A stretch of DNA of 64,000 nucleotides from an uncultured Emergencia sp. (GTDB lineage: Bacteria > Bacillota > Clostridia > Peptostreptococcales > Anaerovoracaceae), in the NCBI GenBank assembly GCA_937997955.1, contig CALLDR010000187.1, positions 30,488 to 94,487 of the forward strand, written 5' to 3'. This document shows, in pieces, positions 7,797 to 16,544 of the stretch (positions are counted from its first letter, which is position 1; each line of letters begins with the position of its first letter). Below the pieces are notes generated by a model. That model had not been told where the DNA came from. It did not search any database and saw only the letters and a program-made list of their open reading frames with translations. The position numbers and the translations under genes were made by a program.

Positions 7797-8498
7797 CTAT
7801 ACCTCCAAAAATTCTTTACAACATCTCTCGTAAGCGGCCACAGGGTCTTCGGCTTTGGTAATCGGGCGGCCCACTACGATGTAGTCGGAGCCCAGTTTTC
7901 TTGCCCCTTCCGGCGTGGTGACGCGGACCTGGTCGTCCTTTGCCGCGTCAGCAAAGCGCACGCCCGGCGTCACGGTCAGGAACCCTTCGCCGCAGGCCTG
8001 ATGAATCTTTTCCGCCTCCAGCGGTGAACAGACTACGCCGTCCAGTCCGGCTTCCCTTGCGTTCTGCGCGTATTTTGTCACGACTTCCGGCAGAGGCGCG
8101 TCGATGAGCAGCTCCTGCTGCATTCTCTCCTGGCTGGTGGAGGTCAGCTGGGTGACGGCGATCAAAAGGGGCCGGCTGCCGTCTTCGCGGGTCAGGCCGC
8201 GGAGAGCGGCTTCCATCATATCCCTGGTTCCGGCAGCGTGGAGATTGCACATATCTACATCCAGCTTAGACAGGGCGGCCATGGCCTTTTCTACCGTATT
8301 GGGGATATCGTGAAGCTTCAGGTCCAGAAAGATCTTGTGGCCTCTGGCTTTGATCTCTCTGACGATGGCAGGGCCTTCACTGTAGAACAGCTCCATGCCA
8401 ATCTTTACATATGGTTTCTTTCCGGTAAATTTGTCCAGAAAGGCCAGCGTCGCTTCCTTGGAAGGAAAGTCGCAGGCGATGATGACGTCTTTTCCCAT
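7797..8498 (-). CDS. pyrF: Orotidine 5'-phosphate decarboxylase PyrF
   Basis: This 233-residue TIM-barrel enzyme decarboxylates OMP to UMP. DLKLHDIPNTVEKA carries the catalytic D-K-x-x-D type motif, and KIGMELFYSEGP and DYIVVGRPIT are the phosphate-binding parts. The start at 8498 follows an AGGAGG box. The frame stays open through an upstream 9-bp repeat, but those residues (RETRETRE-like) are translated repeat and not protein. Confidence 0.94.
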   Translation of the reverse strand: MGKDVIIACDFPSKEATLAFLDKFTGKKPYVKIGMELFYSEGPAIVREIKARGHKIFLDLKLHDIPNTVEKAMAALSKLDVDMCNLHAAGTRDMMEAALRGLTREDGSRPLLIAVTQLTSTSQERMQQELLIDAPLPEVVTKYAQNAREAGLDGVVCSPLEAEKIHQACGEGFLTVTPGVRFADAAKDDQVRVTTPEGARKLGSDYIVVGRPITKAEDPVAAYERCCKEFLEV

Positions 8499-8540
8499 GA
8501 TGGATTCCTCCTGTTGTTTTATTGTGATAATGGTTGCCCG

Positions 8541-8567
8541 GCGCGTTTCGCGCGTTTCGCGCGTTTC
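8541..8567. repeat. 9-bp tandem repeat between pyrD and pyrF
   Basis: GCGCGTTTC occurs three times head to tail just after the pyrD stop. On the minus strand it reads GAAACGCGC three times in the pyrD-pyrF leader. Confidence 0.8.
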
Positions 8568-8569
8568 GC

Positions 8570-9481
8570 TTATTCTATAATTCCGATGATGTCGGATAAT
8601 CTTTCGATTCCCAGTTCTTCGCATACGGCAGGCAGCTCTTCGATGATCTCCTTGCAGGCGTATGGGTTGACCAGATTGGCCGCGCCCACCTGCACGGCGG
8701 TAGCGCCGGCCATCATCATTTCGATGACGTCTCTGGCGGAGCTTACGCCGCCCATGCCGATGACAGGGATCTTCACAGCCTTCGACACCTGGTAGACCAT
8801 TCTTACGGCTACAGGGAAGATGGCAGGGCCGGAAAAGCCGCCCATTTTGTTGGCGATAACCGGCTTTCTGCGGGCGATATCGATGCGCATCCCAAGCAGG
8901 GTGTTGATCAGGCTGATGCCGTCGGCGCCGGCGTCTTCACAGGCGCAGGCGATCTCCGCGATATCGGTCACATTGGGGCTCAGCTTGATGTAGACTGGCT
9001 TGGCGGTGACGGCCTTGACCGCGGCGGTCACTTCCGCGGCGCTTTCCGGACACACGCCGTAGGCCATGCCGCCGTTGTGGACGTTAGGGCAGCTGACGTT
9101 GACCTCGATGATGCCTACCTGGGGCTGTTTGTCCATGGCCGCGGCGCAGTCCACGTATTCCTCCAGGGAGAATCCGCTGATATTGGCGATGACCGGCTTT
9201 TTATAGATCTTCGCAAGATTCGGCAGCTCATCGGCGCATACCGCCTCCAGCCCCGGGTTCTGCAGGCCTACGGAGTTGATCATGCCGGCGGGACATTCGG
9301 CGATGCGGGGCAGAGGGTTGCCCAGCCGAGCTTCCCGCGTGGTTCCCTTGAAAGAGATGGAACCCAGGATATTGATATCGTAGATTTCGGCAAATTCTCT
9401 GCCGTACCCGAAGGTGCCGCTGGCCGGGATCACGGGATTGTCCAGAGCCACGCCGCTTAAATTTACTCTCAGGTCTACCAT
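8570..9481 (-). CDS. pyrD: Dihydroorotate dehydrogenase class 1B, catalytic subunit
   Basis: This 303-residue FMN enzyme oxidises dihydroorotate to orotate. The N-terminal PVIPASGTFGYG, EVNVSCPNVHNGG (with the catalytic cysteine of class 1B) and GMGGVSSARD phosphate loop are clear. Class 1B enzymes need the iron-sulfur/FAD partner PyrK to pass electrons to NAD+, and pyrK overlaps its start by 7 bases. Its GGAGG box lies in the pyrK 3' end. Confidence 0.95.
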   Translation of the reverse strand: MVDLRVNLSGVALDNPVIPASGTFGYGREFAEIYDINILGSISFKGTTREARLGNPLPRIAECPAGMINSVGLQNPGLEAVCADELPNLAKIYKKPVIANISGFSLEEYVDCAAAMDKQPQVGIIEVNVSCPNVHNGGMAYGVCPESAAEVTAAVKAVTAKPVYIKLSPNVTDIAEIACACEDAGADGISLINTLLGMRIDIARRKPVIANKMGGFSGPAIFPVAVRMVYQVSKAVKIPVIGMGGVSSARDVIEMMMAGATAVQVGAANLVNPYACKEIIEELPAVCEELGIERLSDIIGIIE

Positions 9482-10203
9482 TTGATCTCCTCCTTATATA
9501 ATACGGGGCCGTCTTTGCAGATCCGCTTGTATCCGTATTTGGTCTCGCAGGTACAGCCCATGCAGGCGCCGAAGCCGCAGGCCATTCTGGCCTCAAAGCT
9601 GAACTGCCCGTCCGGAGCCGCGTCGTAAACGGCTTTCAGCATAGGCTCCGGTCCGCAGGTGTATACGTAGTCGTAGTCCAGGGTTTTCATGGCGTCGGTG
9701 ACAAAGCCTTTGATGCCCGCGCTGCCGTCCACCGTAGTGATGACCGGTTCGATGCCCAGTGCGCGGAATTCATCGGTGAGGATGATGTCGCTCTTTCCGT
9801 TGAAGCCGGTGACAACCTGAGGGCGGATGCCGGCTGTCGCCATGGCCTCGGCCAGTCCGTACAGCGGAGGCACGCCGATGCCGCCGCCTGTCAGAAGAGG
9901 GCGGGAGCCGCACTTTGTGATATCAAAGCCGTTGCCCAGGGGCATCAGCACGTCGAAGACATCTCCCCGCTTTGCCGCCGCCAGCGCCTTGGTGCCCTGG
10001 CCGACGACTTTGAAGATGATGGTCACAAACCCGGCGTCATAGCTGTAGATGGAAATGGGGCGGCGCAGGTAGAAGCCGTCCAGCCTGATGTTGATGAACT
10101 GGCCGGGAGCGCTGATCTCGCTGCAGTCTCCGGTCAGGGTCATGATGAAGATGCCGGGCTGCAGTTCTCTGCTGTTATTTACTTTCAGTATCTGTCTCTT
10201 CAT
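9475..10203 (-). CDS. pyrK: Dihydroorotate dehydrogenase electron-transfer subunit PyrK
   Basis: This 242-residue protein has a ferredoxin-reductase fold: FAD contact RPISIYSY, an NAD domain with LLTGGGIGVPPLYGLAE, and a C-terminal [2Fe-2S] cluster with four cysteines in CGFGACMGCTC and RICKDGPV. It carries electrons from PyrD to NAD+. The gene overlaps pyrC by 29 bases and pyrD by 7, a compact operon arrangement. Confidence 0.95.
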   Translation of the reverse strand: MKRQILKVNNSRELQPGIFIMTLTGDCSEISAPGQFINIRLDGFYLRRPISIYSYDAGFVTIIFKVVGQGTKALAAAKRGDVFDVLMPLGNGFDITKCGSRPLLTGGGIGVPPLYGLAEAMATAGIRPQVVTGFNGKSDIILTDEFRALGIEPVITTVDGSAGIKGFVTDAMKTLDYDYVYTCGPEPMLKAVYDAAPDGQFSFEARMACGFGACMGCTCETKYGYKRICKDGPVLYKEEIKW

Positions 10204-11452
10204 ATACGATCTCTCCGTTTACTACTGTCATGATAACTTTTCCCTTCAGCGTCCAGCCCTTAAACGGGGTTGCGCGGCCCTTGGACCGGAATTTTTCAGG
10301 ATCTGCGGTCCACTGACGGGCGAGGTCCAGTACGGTCAGATCGGCTGGCTGTCCGTCTTCGAGGGAGCCTCCGGCAAAACCGAACCGTTTCTGCGGGCTG
10401 ATGCTCATGACTTCGATGAGCTTTTCCAGGGAGATGACGCCCTTCTCGACCAGGTGGGTGTACAGCACCGGAAAGGCGGTTTCCAGCCCAACGATGCCGA
10501 AGGCGCTGCCTTCCAGTCCTCTGGCTTTTTCCTCTTCGCTGTGGGGCGCGTGGTCGGTGGCGATCATGTCTATGGTTCCGTCCCGCAACCCTTCGATCAA
10601 AGCCGCTCTGTCGGCGGCGCTGCGGAGAGGAGGGTTCATCTTGAACCAGCCGTCTTCCTGCAGGTCCTCATCGCAGAGAACCAGGTAATGGGGGCCTGTC
10701 TCGCAGGTCACGTCCACGCCTCTTGTCTTGGCCTTTCTGATGATGTCCACAGATTCCTTTGTCGACACGTGGCAGACATGGTAAGCCGCGCCGGTCTTCT
10801 CTGCCAGCGCCACGTCCCGCTCTACCTGCTTCCACTCGCTTTCGGAGCAGATGCCCTTGTGGCCGTGGGCTTTGGCGTAGTCCCCGTCGTGGATGTAACC
10901 GCCGGTGAGCAGGCTTTCGTCCTCGCAGTGGGCGACGATCAGCTTACCCAGCGCCTTGGCGCGGACCATGGCTTCTTCCATAAGGTCTCCGGTCTGAACC
11001 CCTTTGCCGTCGTCAGAGAAGGCGCAGACGTAAGGAGCCATGGCCTCCATGTCGGAAAGGGCACTGCGACCGTCCTGTTTCCGGGTGATGGTCCCGTAAG
11101 GGACTACTTTGACGCAGGCGTCTTTCTCTATGATGGAGAGCTGGGCCTGCAGGGACGCCAGATCGGACGGCGCCGGCTTCAGGTTGGGCATAGGGCAGAC
11201 GCAGGTATAGCCGCCTGCCGCTGCCGCCGCGGAGCCTGTTGCGATGGTTTCTTTATAAAAAAAGCCGGGTTCACGAAAATGTACATGTACATCGGTGAAA
11301 CCCGGCACGATTACCATACCTGAGCAGTCAATGAGGTGATCATAGCTGTCTGGAATAGCGTTGACAAAAACACTGCCGCCAGAGACAAAAACATCTCGTT
11401 TTTCAAAGCCTGCCGGCGTAAAAACAGTGGCGTTTTTAAATAAAGTTGTCAT
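10175..11452 (-). CDS. pyrC: Dihydroorotase PyrC
   Basis: This 425-residue amidohydrolase of the type I (long) group closes carbamoyl-aspartate to dihydroorotate. The metal-binding DVHVHFREPG and the ATDHAPHS motif near the C-terminus are complete. It is the first gene of the operon and starts ~80 bases after a consensus promoter, with a GAAAGGAG box. Confidence 0.95.
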   Translation of the reverse strand: MTTLFKNATVFTPAGFEKRDVFVSGGSVFVNAIPDSYDHLIDCSGMVIVPGFTDVHVHFREPGFFYKETIATGSAAAAAGGYTCVCPMPNLKPAPSDLASLQAQLSIIEKDACVKVVPYGTITRKQDGRSALSDMEAMAPYVCAFSDDGKGVQTGDLMEEAMVRAKALGKLIVAHCEDESLLTGGYIHDGDYAKAHGHKGICSESEWKQVERDVALAEKTGAAYHVCHVSTKESVDIIRKAKTRGVDVTCETGPHYLVLCDEDLQEDGWFKMNPPLRSAADRAALIEGLRDGTIDMIATDHAPHSEEEKARGLEGSAFGIVGLETAFPVLYTHLVEKGVISLEKLIEVMSISPQKRFGFAGGSLEDGQPADLTVLDLARQWTADPEKFRSKGRATPFKGWTLKGKVIMTVVNGEIVYEETDTESK

Positions 11453-11540
11453 AGATGGATCGCTCCTTTCGTTCTATGAGATCGGCTTGGAGGTTGGCTT
11501 GGAAATCAGCTCAAAATTGATTTTTGCTCAAATCTTCAAT

Positions 11541-11569
11541 ATATTAGCATAGAATTTCGGGACTGTCAA
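11541..11569 (-). promoter_or_regulatory. Promoter of the pyr operon
   Basis: On the minus strand a perfect TTGACA (11564-11569) and TAATAT (11541-11546) are separated by exactly 17 bases. The predicted ~80-base leader holds two TTTGAGC copies but no terminator or PyrR-type hairpin that I can see. Confidence 0.85.
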
Positions 11570-11656
11570 GAGGAAGCGGGAGATTTACAGGAAATGTATG
11601 AGACAAAAATGATAATGTCTCATTAGACCACAAATGAAAATGTCCTGAAGCAGAAC

Positions 11657-12004
11657 TTATATATCCCCCTGTATATTCTCTGATAAAGATTCCTTATCAG
11701 CGCTGAACAAGATGCGCATAAAATCTTGCCGTTGGTTTAGTATACGGATAATGTAAATTGCATCTGTATCAATACGGTAGAAAACGTAATTTGGCTGTAT
11801 GAAGAGACAGAAGTAATCAGTGGGAAACAGAACCTCCTTTTCAAGGCGGAAGCCCATCTTGGGAAAACTCTCAAGATTACGGAGCGTTTGGGTTAAATGT
11901 CTCATGCTTTTCTTCGCTGTTTCGGCGCCGAATTGAGAGCGGAGGTTTGTTCGTATTTGCTGCAAGTCCTCAAGGGCCTGCGGCGTATAGACAAGCTGAG
12001 GCAT
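11657..12004 (-). CDS. ParE/RelE-family toxin
   Basis: This 115-residue protein opens with YTPQALEDLQQIRTNL and contains IIRILNQRQDFMRILF, the pattern of the ParE/RelE plasmid-stabilisation superfamily. Members inhibit gyrase or cut mRNA on ribosomes; which applies here cannot be told. It lies 5 bases after a Phd/YefM-type antitoxin gene, the usual antitoxin-first order. About 20 residues of C-terminal tail go beyond the core domain. Confidence 0.85.
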   Translation of the reverse strand: MPQLVYTPQALEDLQQIRTNLRSQFGAETAKKSMRHLTQTLRNLESFPKMGFRLEKEVLFPTDYFCLFIQPNYVFYRIDTDAIYIIRILNQRQDFMRILFSADKESLSENIQGDI

Positions 12005-12009
12005 TTGGA

Positions 12010-12255
12010 TTACACCTCCAAAGCCGCTTCTACTTCATCGGCAGTGAGCCAGCCTTTTTCCTGCGCGCTCTTTTCGCCTTCCCAGAGCTTGGCCAAAAGC
12101 TGCAGGGAGGCTTTCATACGGTCAAAGTCCGCCATTTTTACTATGGCATACTCGCCGCGGCCATTGCGGGTGAGATATACGGGACAGTTTTCGGTAACTT
12201 CTTTCAGAACTTCTGTGTAATTTCTCAAATCTGAGATTGGCTTGATATTTGGCAT
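12010..12255 (-). CDS. Phd/YefM-family antitoxin
   Basis: This 81-residue protein starts PNIKPISDLRNYTEVLKEV and continues with VYLTRNGRGEYAIVKMADF, the Phd/YefM DNA-binding fold. The C-terminal tail should wrap the toxin. I choose the ATG at 12255 because the AGGAG box lies 9 bases before it; the ATG three codons earlier abuts that box. It probably represses its own promoter at 12286-12314. Confidence 0.88.
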   Translation of the reverse strand: MPNIKPISDLRNYTEVLKEVTENCPVYLTRNGRGEYAIVKMADFDRMKASLQLLAKLWEGEKSAQEKGWLTADEVEAALEV

Positions 12256-12285
12256 ATGAAACATCTCCTTTTGTTTGTTACCTAC

Positions 12286-12314
12286 ATTATACAGGTATGA
12301 TGATGAAAACACAA
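12286..12314 (-). promoter_or_regulatory. Promoter of the toxin-antitoxin operon
   Basis: TTGTGT and a perfect TATAAT, 17 bases apart on the minus strand, lie ~30 bases before the antitoxin start. Confidence 0.7.
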
Positions 12315-12499
12315 GTAGATATACATGTGAATTCACGGGCAAATAATCGTCGGTTTCAGACACTCGCTTTTTAGGTTTTTGAACAGAATTTTTAAGTTTT
12401 AACTTGAAAATAGTACGATTTGTACCCAAATCCTGCCTCTGGGTTGAGTTTTTGGGTGCGCTTTTCGCCATTTTACTTAAATAAGCATATGGAGCGCAG

Positions 12500-13132
12500 C
12501 TACGAAAACAGATCCCTTATCAGCACCAGGATCATATTATCGTCGTAGAGGAGCTCCGCCAGGCGGGTGCCGTCCATGAGACCGACGATAGTCTCGGACA
12601 TGTCCGGCCAGATGACGCCAAGAACCGGCACCAGTACGGTGAAGAACAGCAGAACCAGCAGAACGCCCCGGACCAGGCCGAAGATGAATCCCATGAGTCC
12701 GTCAAAAAATCCGGTGACGCCCTCGTTATATTTCTTTGAAAACAGATGAACGATCAGAAAACCGATGATCTTGATGGCGAATACCACGGTAAGAAATCCG
12801 ACGACGGTCATGACCACGTTGGTGATGGAAGCCGAAGTGCCGTAGGCGAAATCCTCTGCGCCCTGGTTGATCCAGGAGCTGAACAGGTCGGGCATGGCCT
12901 TGTATGGAGCGCTCTCTTCAATAGTGGTTTCGATGTGGCTCAGCACGATCCGGTTGACGGTGTCGTCCAAAGTCGTATAATCTATGAGATAGCTTTTGGT
13001 CTTATTGCACAGCAGCAGGCCCGCGATGATGCAGATGAACCACTGCATAAAGCTGGCCAGCGTCATGGCGAATCCCTTGCGGGCGCCGAGAATGGCCGAA
13101 AGTGCCAGAATCAATACGATGATGAAATCCAT
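12500..13132 (-). CDS. CvpA-family membrane protein
   Basis: This 210-residue protein has four transmembrane helices. DFIIVLILALSAILGARKGF at the N-terminus and GLMGFIFGLVRGVLLVLLFF later are the two CvpA signatures (helix followed by G-x-x-K/R-G). CvpA was named from colicin V production in E. coli; in most bacteria it affects envelope integrity, with the mechanism unclear. The start at 13132 follows a GGAG box. The longer open frame would add an unlikely leader. It is divergent from the next gene. Confidence 0.85.
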   Translation of the reverse strand: MDFIIVLILALSAILGARKGFAMTLASFMQWFICIIAGLLLCNKTKSYLIDYTTLDDTVNRIVLSHIETTIEESAPYKAMPDLFSSWINQGAEDFAYGTSASITNVVMTVVGFLTVVFAIKIIGFLIVHLFSKKYNEGVTGFFDGLMGFIFGLVRGVLLVLLFFTVLVPVLGVIWPDMSETIVGLMDGTRLAELLYDDNMILVLIRDLFS

Positions 13133-13232
13133 GTTTTGTTCTCCGTTTTCGCATTCCCCGAATAGGCCGGGTTTTTCTACATATATTATATTACTAAAAA
13201 TATTCGTAAAAAGCAAGCGAGGGAGTGGGTTT

Positions 13233-14063
13233 ATGTCGTCAGATTACAGGAAATATACGGTGCCGATGGAATATGCCGCCGAGGGCTTCCGATTATGGAA
13301 GCACGGCGTGGACAGGGCGGTCTGCGTGCTGGAAACTTATCGGGAAAAGCGGTCCGTTTATTTTGCTGTCAGCAATCTGCTGCCGTCCAGACTTCTCTCA
13401 GAACAGAAGAAGGAGTATCATCTGATGCTGCTGGGCGCCAGCGACGGGGAGCTCATACATCGCGATTTCGGAACCTTCACCGTCAATCAAAGCGGGGAAG
13501 GCAGCTTTTTCAAAAAGTTCGGCGGCGCGCCCCTTTCCGCCTACACCCACTGTCTGCTGGCAGCGGCGGGAACGGACGGAACGGCAGAGACTGTCCTCTC
13601 CGGGAAGACGCCCTTCTTTACGGAGCCGGAAGAGGTATCAAAGACCGAAGCCCCGGACCGTGACGAGGATCCGTGGCAGACACTCTTTGATCGATGCCGG
13701 GGAGAGGGACAGCGCGACGTCTTCTCCGCGGAGATCGACGAGACGGACGCTGTGTGGTGGCGCATGGAGGCGGCGTGTGGCCTGCCGGAGTCTCTGGACG
13801 GATGCAGGGCGCTGACGGAGAGGTACGGGCATTTTTTGGTGGGCAAAGGGTGTCAGTCGTGGTTTATCGCGGTGCCGGGACGGTTTTTGCTGGCGGAACA
13901 GCCCATGGCGGATGCCGGATGTTTTCAGCTGTGGCAGCCGATACGGGGCGGCGAGGCTTTCTTTGGGAAGCTTGAGGACCTGAGCGGCCAGGCGGCGGAG
14001 AGCCTGTTCGGCTACTGGATCGGCGCGGTTGATGAGGCCTCGGGTAAAATCCTGGCGATTTAA
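13233..14063 (+). CDS. Unrecognised 276-residue protein
   Basis: I do not recognise this protein with confidence. It has no signal peptide or membrane segment. The N-terminal half reads as beta strands (for example YTVPMEYAAEGFRLWKHG, then HRDFGTFTVNQSGEGSFFKK), and the middle is an acidic linker. The C-terminal third contains GHFLVGKGCQSWFIAVPGRF and ends YWIGAVDEASGKILAI. That last pattern resembles uncharacterised clostridial proteins of 250-400 residues. The start is at 13233, after GGGAGTGGG. It lies between cvpA (divergent) and tadA. Confidence 0.7.
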   Translation: MSSDYRKYTVPMEYAAEGFRLWKHGVDRAVCVLETYREKRSVYFAVSNLLPSRLLSEQKKEYHLMLLGASDGELIHRDFGTFTVNQSGEGSFFKKFGGAPLSAYTHCLLAAAGTDGTAETVLSGKTPFFTEPEEVSKTEAPDRDEDPWQTLFDRCRGEGQRDVFSAEIDETDAVWWRMEAACGLPESLDGCRALTERYGHFLVGKGCQSWFIAVPGRFLLAEQPMADAGCFQLWQPIRGGEAFFGKLEDLSGQAAESLFGYWIGAVDEASGKILAI

Positions 14064-14096
14064 CGGATAATGCACGGCTTTTAGTACAAAAAATAG

Positions 14097-14125
14097 TTGA
14101 ATACTGTATGGAATTGTGGTAACAT
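14097..14125 (+). promoter_or_regulatory. Promoter of tadA
   Basis: TTGAAT and TAACAT lie 17 bases apart. The -10 ends only 10 bases before the chosen tadA ATG, so the transcript would have almost no leader. Confidence 0.5.
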
Positions 14126-14135
14126 AGAAAGGTAT

Positions 14136-14606
14136 ATGGAAAGGTTTATGCAGGAGGCCCTGCGAGAAGCGGAGATCGCTTTTCGGCTGGGCGAGGTTCC
14201 CATCGGAGCCGTGATCGAAAAAGATGGACAAATCATAGCCAGAGGGCACAATATGACGGAGACCCTGAAGGACCCTACCGCCCACGCGGAGATGACGGCG
14301 ATCCGGGAGGCGGCCCGCGTTCTCGGCGGCTGGCGGCTCATTGGTTGCAGCCTCTATGTGACGGTGGAGCCCTGCTCTATGTGCGCGGGAGCCATGGTTT
14401 GGGCGCGAATCGAAAATCTGTATATCGGCGCGATGGATCCTAAGGCCGGAGCCTGCGGATCGGTGTTTCAGATCGCCGCAAGCCAGCGGCTGAACCACCG
14501 AATGGAGATAGAAACAGGGATCATGGAGGAAGAGTGCGCGCAGCTCATGCGGCAGTTTTTCCGCCAACTTAGAGATAGAAAGAAAAAGAACAAATCGGAG
14601 GAGTAG
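14136..14606 (+). CDS. tadA: tRNA-specific adenosine deaminase TadA
   Basis: This 156-residue zinc enzyme converts A34 to inosine in the anticodon of tRNA-Arg(ACG). The zinc site is HAEM (with catalytic Glu) and PCSMCAGAM, and PIGAVI is the usual N-terminal strand. I start it at 14136 (MERFMQEALREAEIAF), which matches family N-termini; a second ATG at 14148 has an equally good GGAAAGG spacing. The upstream promoter would then give a nearly leaderless mRNA. The next gene follows 3 bases later. Confidence 0.93.
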   Translation: MERFMQEALREAEIAFRLGEVPIGAVIEKDGQIIARGHNMTETLKDPTAHAEMTAIREAARVLGGWRLIGCSLYVTVEPCSMCAGAMVWARIENLYIGAMDPKAGACGSVFQIAASQRLNHRMEIETGIMEEECAQLMRQFFRQLRDRKKKNKSEE

Positions 14607-14609
14607 TAA

Positions 14610-15488
14610 ATGAAAAGAATAGGCGCTATCGTATGCCTTGCAGCACTAATCGTAACAATGACGGCATCAGTCTGCTTCGGAGCCCAGTCGCTGGAGGTTG
14701 TGGATTCTTATCCGAAGGACGGCCAGAAGAGCACCAGCATTGAAAATATGGGCGTCAAGCTGACCTTTAACAGTGAGATCGGAAACAAGGAATCTGTAAA
14801 GGCCAATGCTGGCTGTTTTTCCATTACGGACAATGAGGGAAACAAGATTCCGATCAGGGTTTTCTATGATCCGAAGGACAGCAAGAAGATGATGGTACTG
14901 GCCGACGCGGTGGAAATCGCCAACGATAAGGATCTGAAGATCAAGGACAATACCGAGTATACGCTGCATATTTCCGGCGATTTTGTGGACAACGCGGGTA
15001 ATGAGCTGGGGAAGGATATGGATATTTCCTTTACGACCCTGAATCAGAGCCAGAACACCAAGGTCTACATGCTCATGATGGTTGTCATGATGGGCGGAAT
15101 GTTCTTCTTCACCTCTCGTCAGGCCAAGAAGCAGATGGCGAAGCAGGAGGCCGAGAACGGTGTAAAAGAGGAACCGTTCAATCCATATAAGGAAGCGAAG
15201 AAGACGGGCAAGTCTGTAGATGAAGTGATCGCGGCCCACGAGAAGGAAGTGGCCAAGAGGGAGGCAAAGGCGGCCAGAAAGGCGAAGCGCAAGGCCGACG
15301 ATGACGAAGACGATTACGAATATGAAGAAGACAATGGCAACTACAAGGTAAAAGGTCCGAGACCGATCTCTGCCGGCGGCAGCAGCTATATTACCGGACG
15401 GAAAGCCCTTGCAGAAGCAAGAATAGCAGAAGAAGAAAGACTTGCCAGAAGAAGAGCCGCGAATGCGAAGAAGAAAAAGAAAAAATAG
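14610..15488 (+). CDS. Signal-peptide protein with Ig-like domain, one membrane helix and charged tail
   Basis: This protein has 292 residues. An N-terminal signal peptide (IVCLAALIVTMTASVCFGA) leads into an SbsA/Big_5-type Ig-like domain of ~120 residues; its marks are YPKDGQKS, VKLTFNSEI and GNELGKDMDISFTT. A membrane helix follows (VYMLMMVVMMGGMFFFTS). The last ~120 residues are very charged, Lys/Arg/Glu-rich, and end in a run of lysines, presumably facing the cytoplasm. The role is unknown; it may link envelope and cytoplasm. It directly follows tadA and ends in a hairpin terminator. Confidence 0.75.
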   Translation: MKRIGAIVCLAALIVTMTASVCFGAQSLEVVDSYPKDGQKSTSIENMGVKLTFNSEIGNKESVKANAGCFSITDNEGNKIPIRVFYDPKDSKKMMVLADAVEIANDKDLKIKDNTEYTLHISGDFVDNAGNELGKDMDISFTTLNQSQNTKVYMLMMVVMMGGMFFFTSRQAKKQMAKQEAENGVKEEPFNPYKEAKKTGKSVDEVIAAHEKEVAKREAKAARKAKRKADDDEDDYEYEEDNGNYKVKGPRPISAGGSSYITGRKALAEARIAEEERLARRRAANAKKKKKK

Positions 15489-15494
15489 ACAAGT

Positions 15495-15522
15495 CAAAAT
15501 GAGCGGGAATCCGCTCATTTTG
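15495..15522 (+). terminator. Hairpin after the Ig-like gene
   Basis: CAAAATGAGCGG (15495-15506) pairs with CCGCTCATTTTG (15511-15522) around a 4-base loop. The T-run is part of the stem, so termination may be partial, and ispE starts 17 bases later. Confidence 0.6.
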
Positions 15523-15539
15523 CTCATTGGAGTAAGCTG

Positions 15540-16526
15540 ATGAAAGAGATCAGAATACAATCCTTTGCCAAGATCAATCTTTCCATCGACGTGACCGGCG
15601 TCACCGGCGACGGCATGCACAGGGTAGACATGGTCATGCACCAGCTGTCCTTTCACGATGACGTGACCGTCTGCTTTGACAGCAGAGCCGTCAGACGGGA
15701 CGGCAGAGGAAAAGAAGGCGGCAAAGGCGTGAAGAAGGCGCAGGAAGCTTTCGAGATCGAAGTGACGACCAACCGGTATTATCTGCCGACAGATGAACGG
15801 AATCTGGCCTATAAGGCGGCCCTGCTCATGGTCCAGCGCTATGGAAAGCGGGTCCGCGGCGGCAGAATTCGTATCGGCATCTTCAAGCGCATTCCCGTGG
15901 CGGCGGGGCTTGCCGGCGGCAGCGGAAACGGCGCGGCCGTGCTCCACGCCCTGAACCAGCTCTGGAGGCTGAATCTCAGTCTGCCCCAGCTGTGCCAGCT
16001 GGGAGCGGAATTGGGCTCCGACGTGCCCTTCTGTGTCATGGGGCAGGCGGGGTACAACTTTGATCTGCCCCGGAGGATCCGCAAGCATCCGCTGGCGGCC
16101 TGCTGTGCCAGAGCTACAGGCACCGGCACGGAGCTGAAGCCTTTGACGGGGATCAAAAAACCTGTGGTCATCGCCAAGCCGGCGCTGGGGGTGTCCACGA
16201 AAGAAGTCTACCGCGGCATTGACCGATGTCAGATAGATCAACGACCGGATAATGATTTACTGGTAAAGGGATTAGAGGAAAGAAATTACGGCCTGATATA
16301 TGGCCAGTGCATCAACGTTCTCGAGGCGTATACCCTGGATGCGTATCCACAGGTAGCCGCGCTGAAGGAACAGATGCTGCAGGGCGGCCGGGCGGAAAAG
16401 GTGCTGATGAGCGGTAGCGGACCGACGGTCTTTGGGATTTACAACAGTATTTCCGACGCCAAAGCAGCCTGTACGGCCCTGCGCAGAAATGGCTATGAAG
16501 CTTACTGGACCAGAACAACAAAATGA
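15540..16526 (+). CDS. ispE: 4-diphosphocytidyl-2-C-methyl-D-erythritol kinase IspE
   Basis: This 328-residue GHMP kinase phosphorylates CDP-methylerythritol in the non-mevalonate isoprenoid pathway. The ATP loop PVAAGLAGGSGNGAAVLHAL, the FAKINLSIDVTG start and the LMSGSGPTVFGIY motif 3 are present. It is longer than the usual ~285 residues because of a basic insertion around residues 54-75 (RRDGRGKEGGKGVKKAQ-like) and a longer middle. A GntR regulator follows 18 bases downstream, an order common in Clostridia. Confidence 0.93.
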   Translation: MKEIRIQSFAKINLSIDVTGVTGDGMHRVDMVMHQLSFHDDVTVCFDSRAVRRDGRGKEGGKGVKKAQEAFEIEVTTNRYYLPTDERNLAYKAALLMVQRYGKRVRGGRIRIGIFKRIPVAAGLAGGSGNGAAVLHALNQLWRLNLSLPQLCQLGAELGSDVPFCVMGQAGYNFDLPRRIRKHPLAACCARATGTGTELKPLTGIKKPVVIAKPALGVSTKEVYRGIDRCQIDQRPDNDLLVKGLEERNYGLIYGQCINVLEAYTLDAYPQVAALKEQMLQGGRAEKVLMSGSGPTVFGIYNSISDAKAACTALRRNGYEAYWTRTTK

Positions 16527-16544
16527 ATTAGGAGTTAAGATGAT

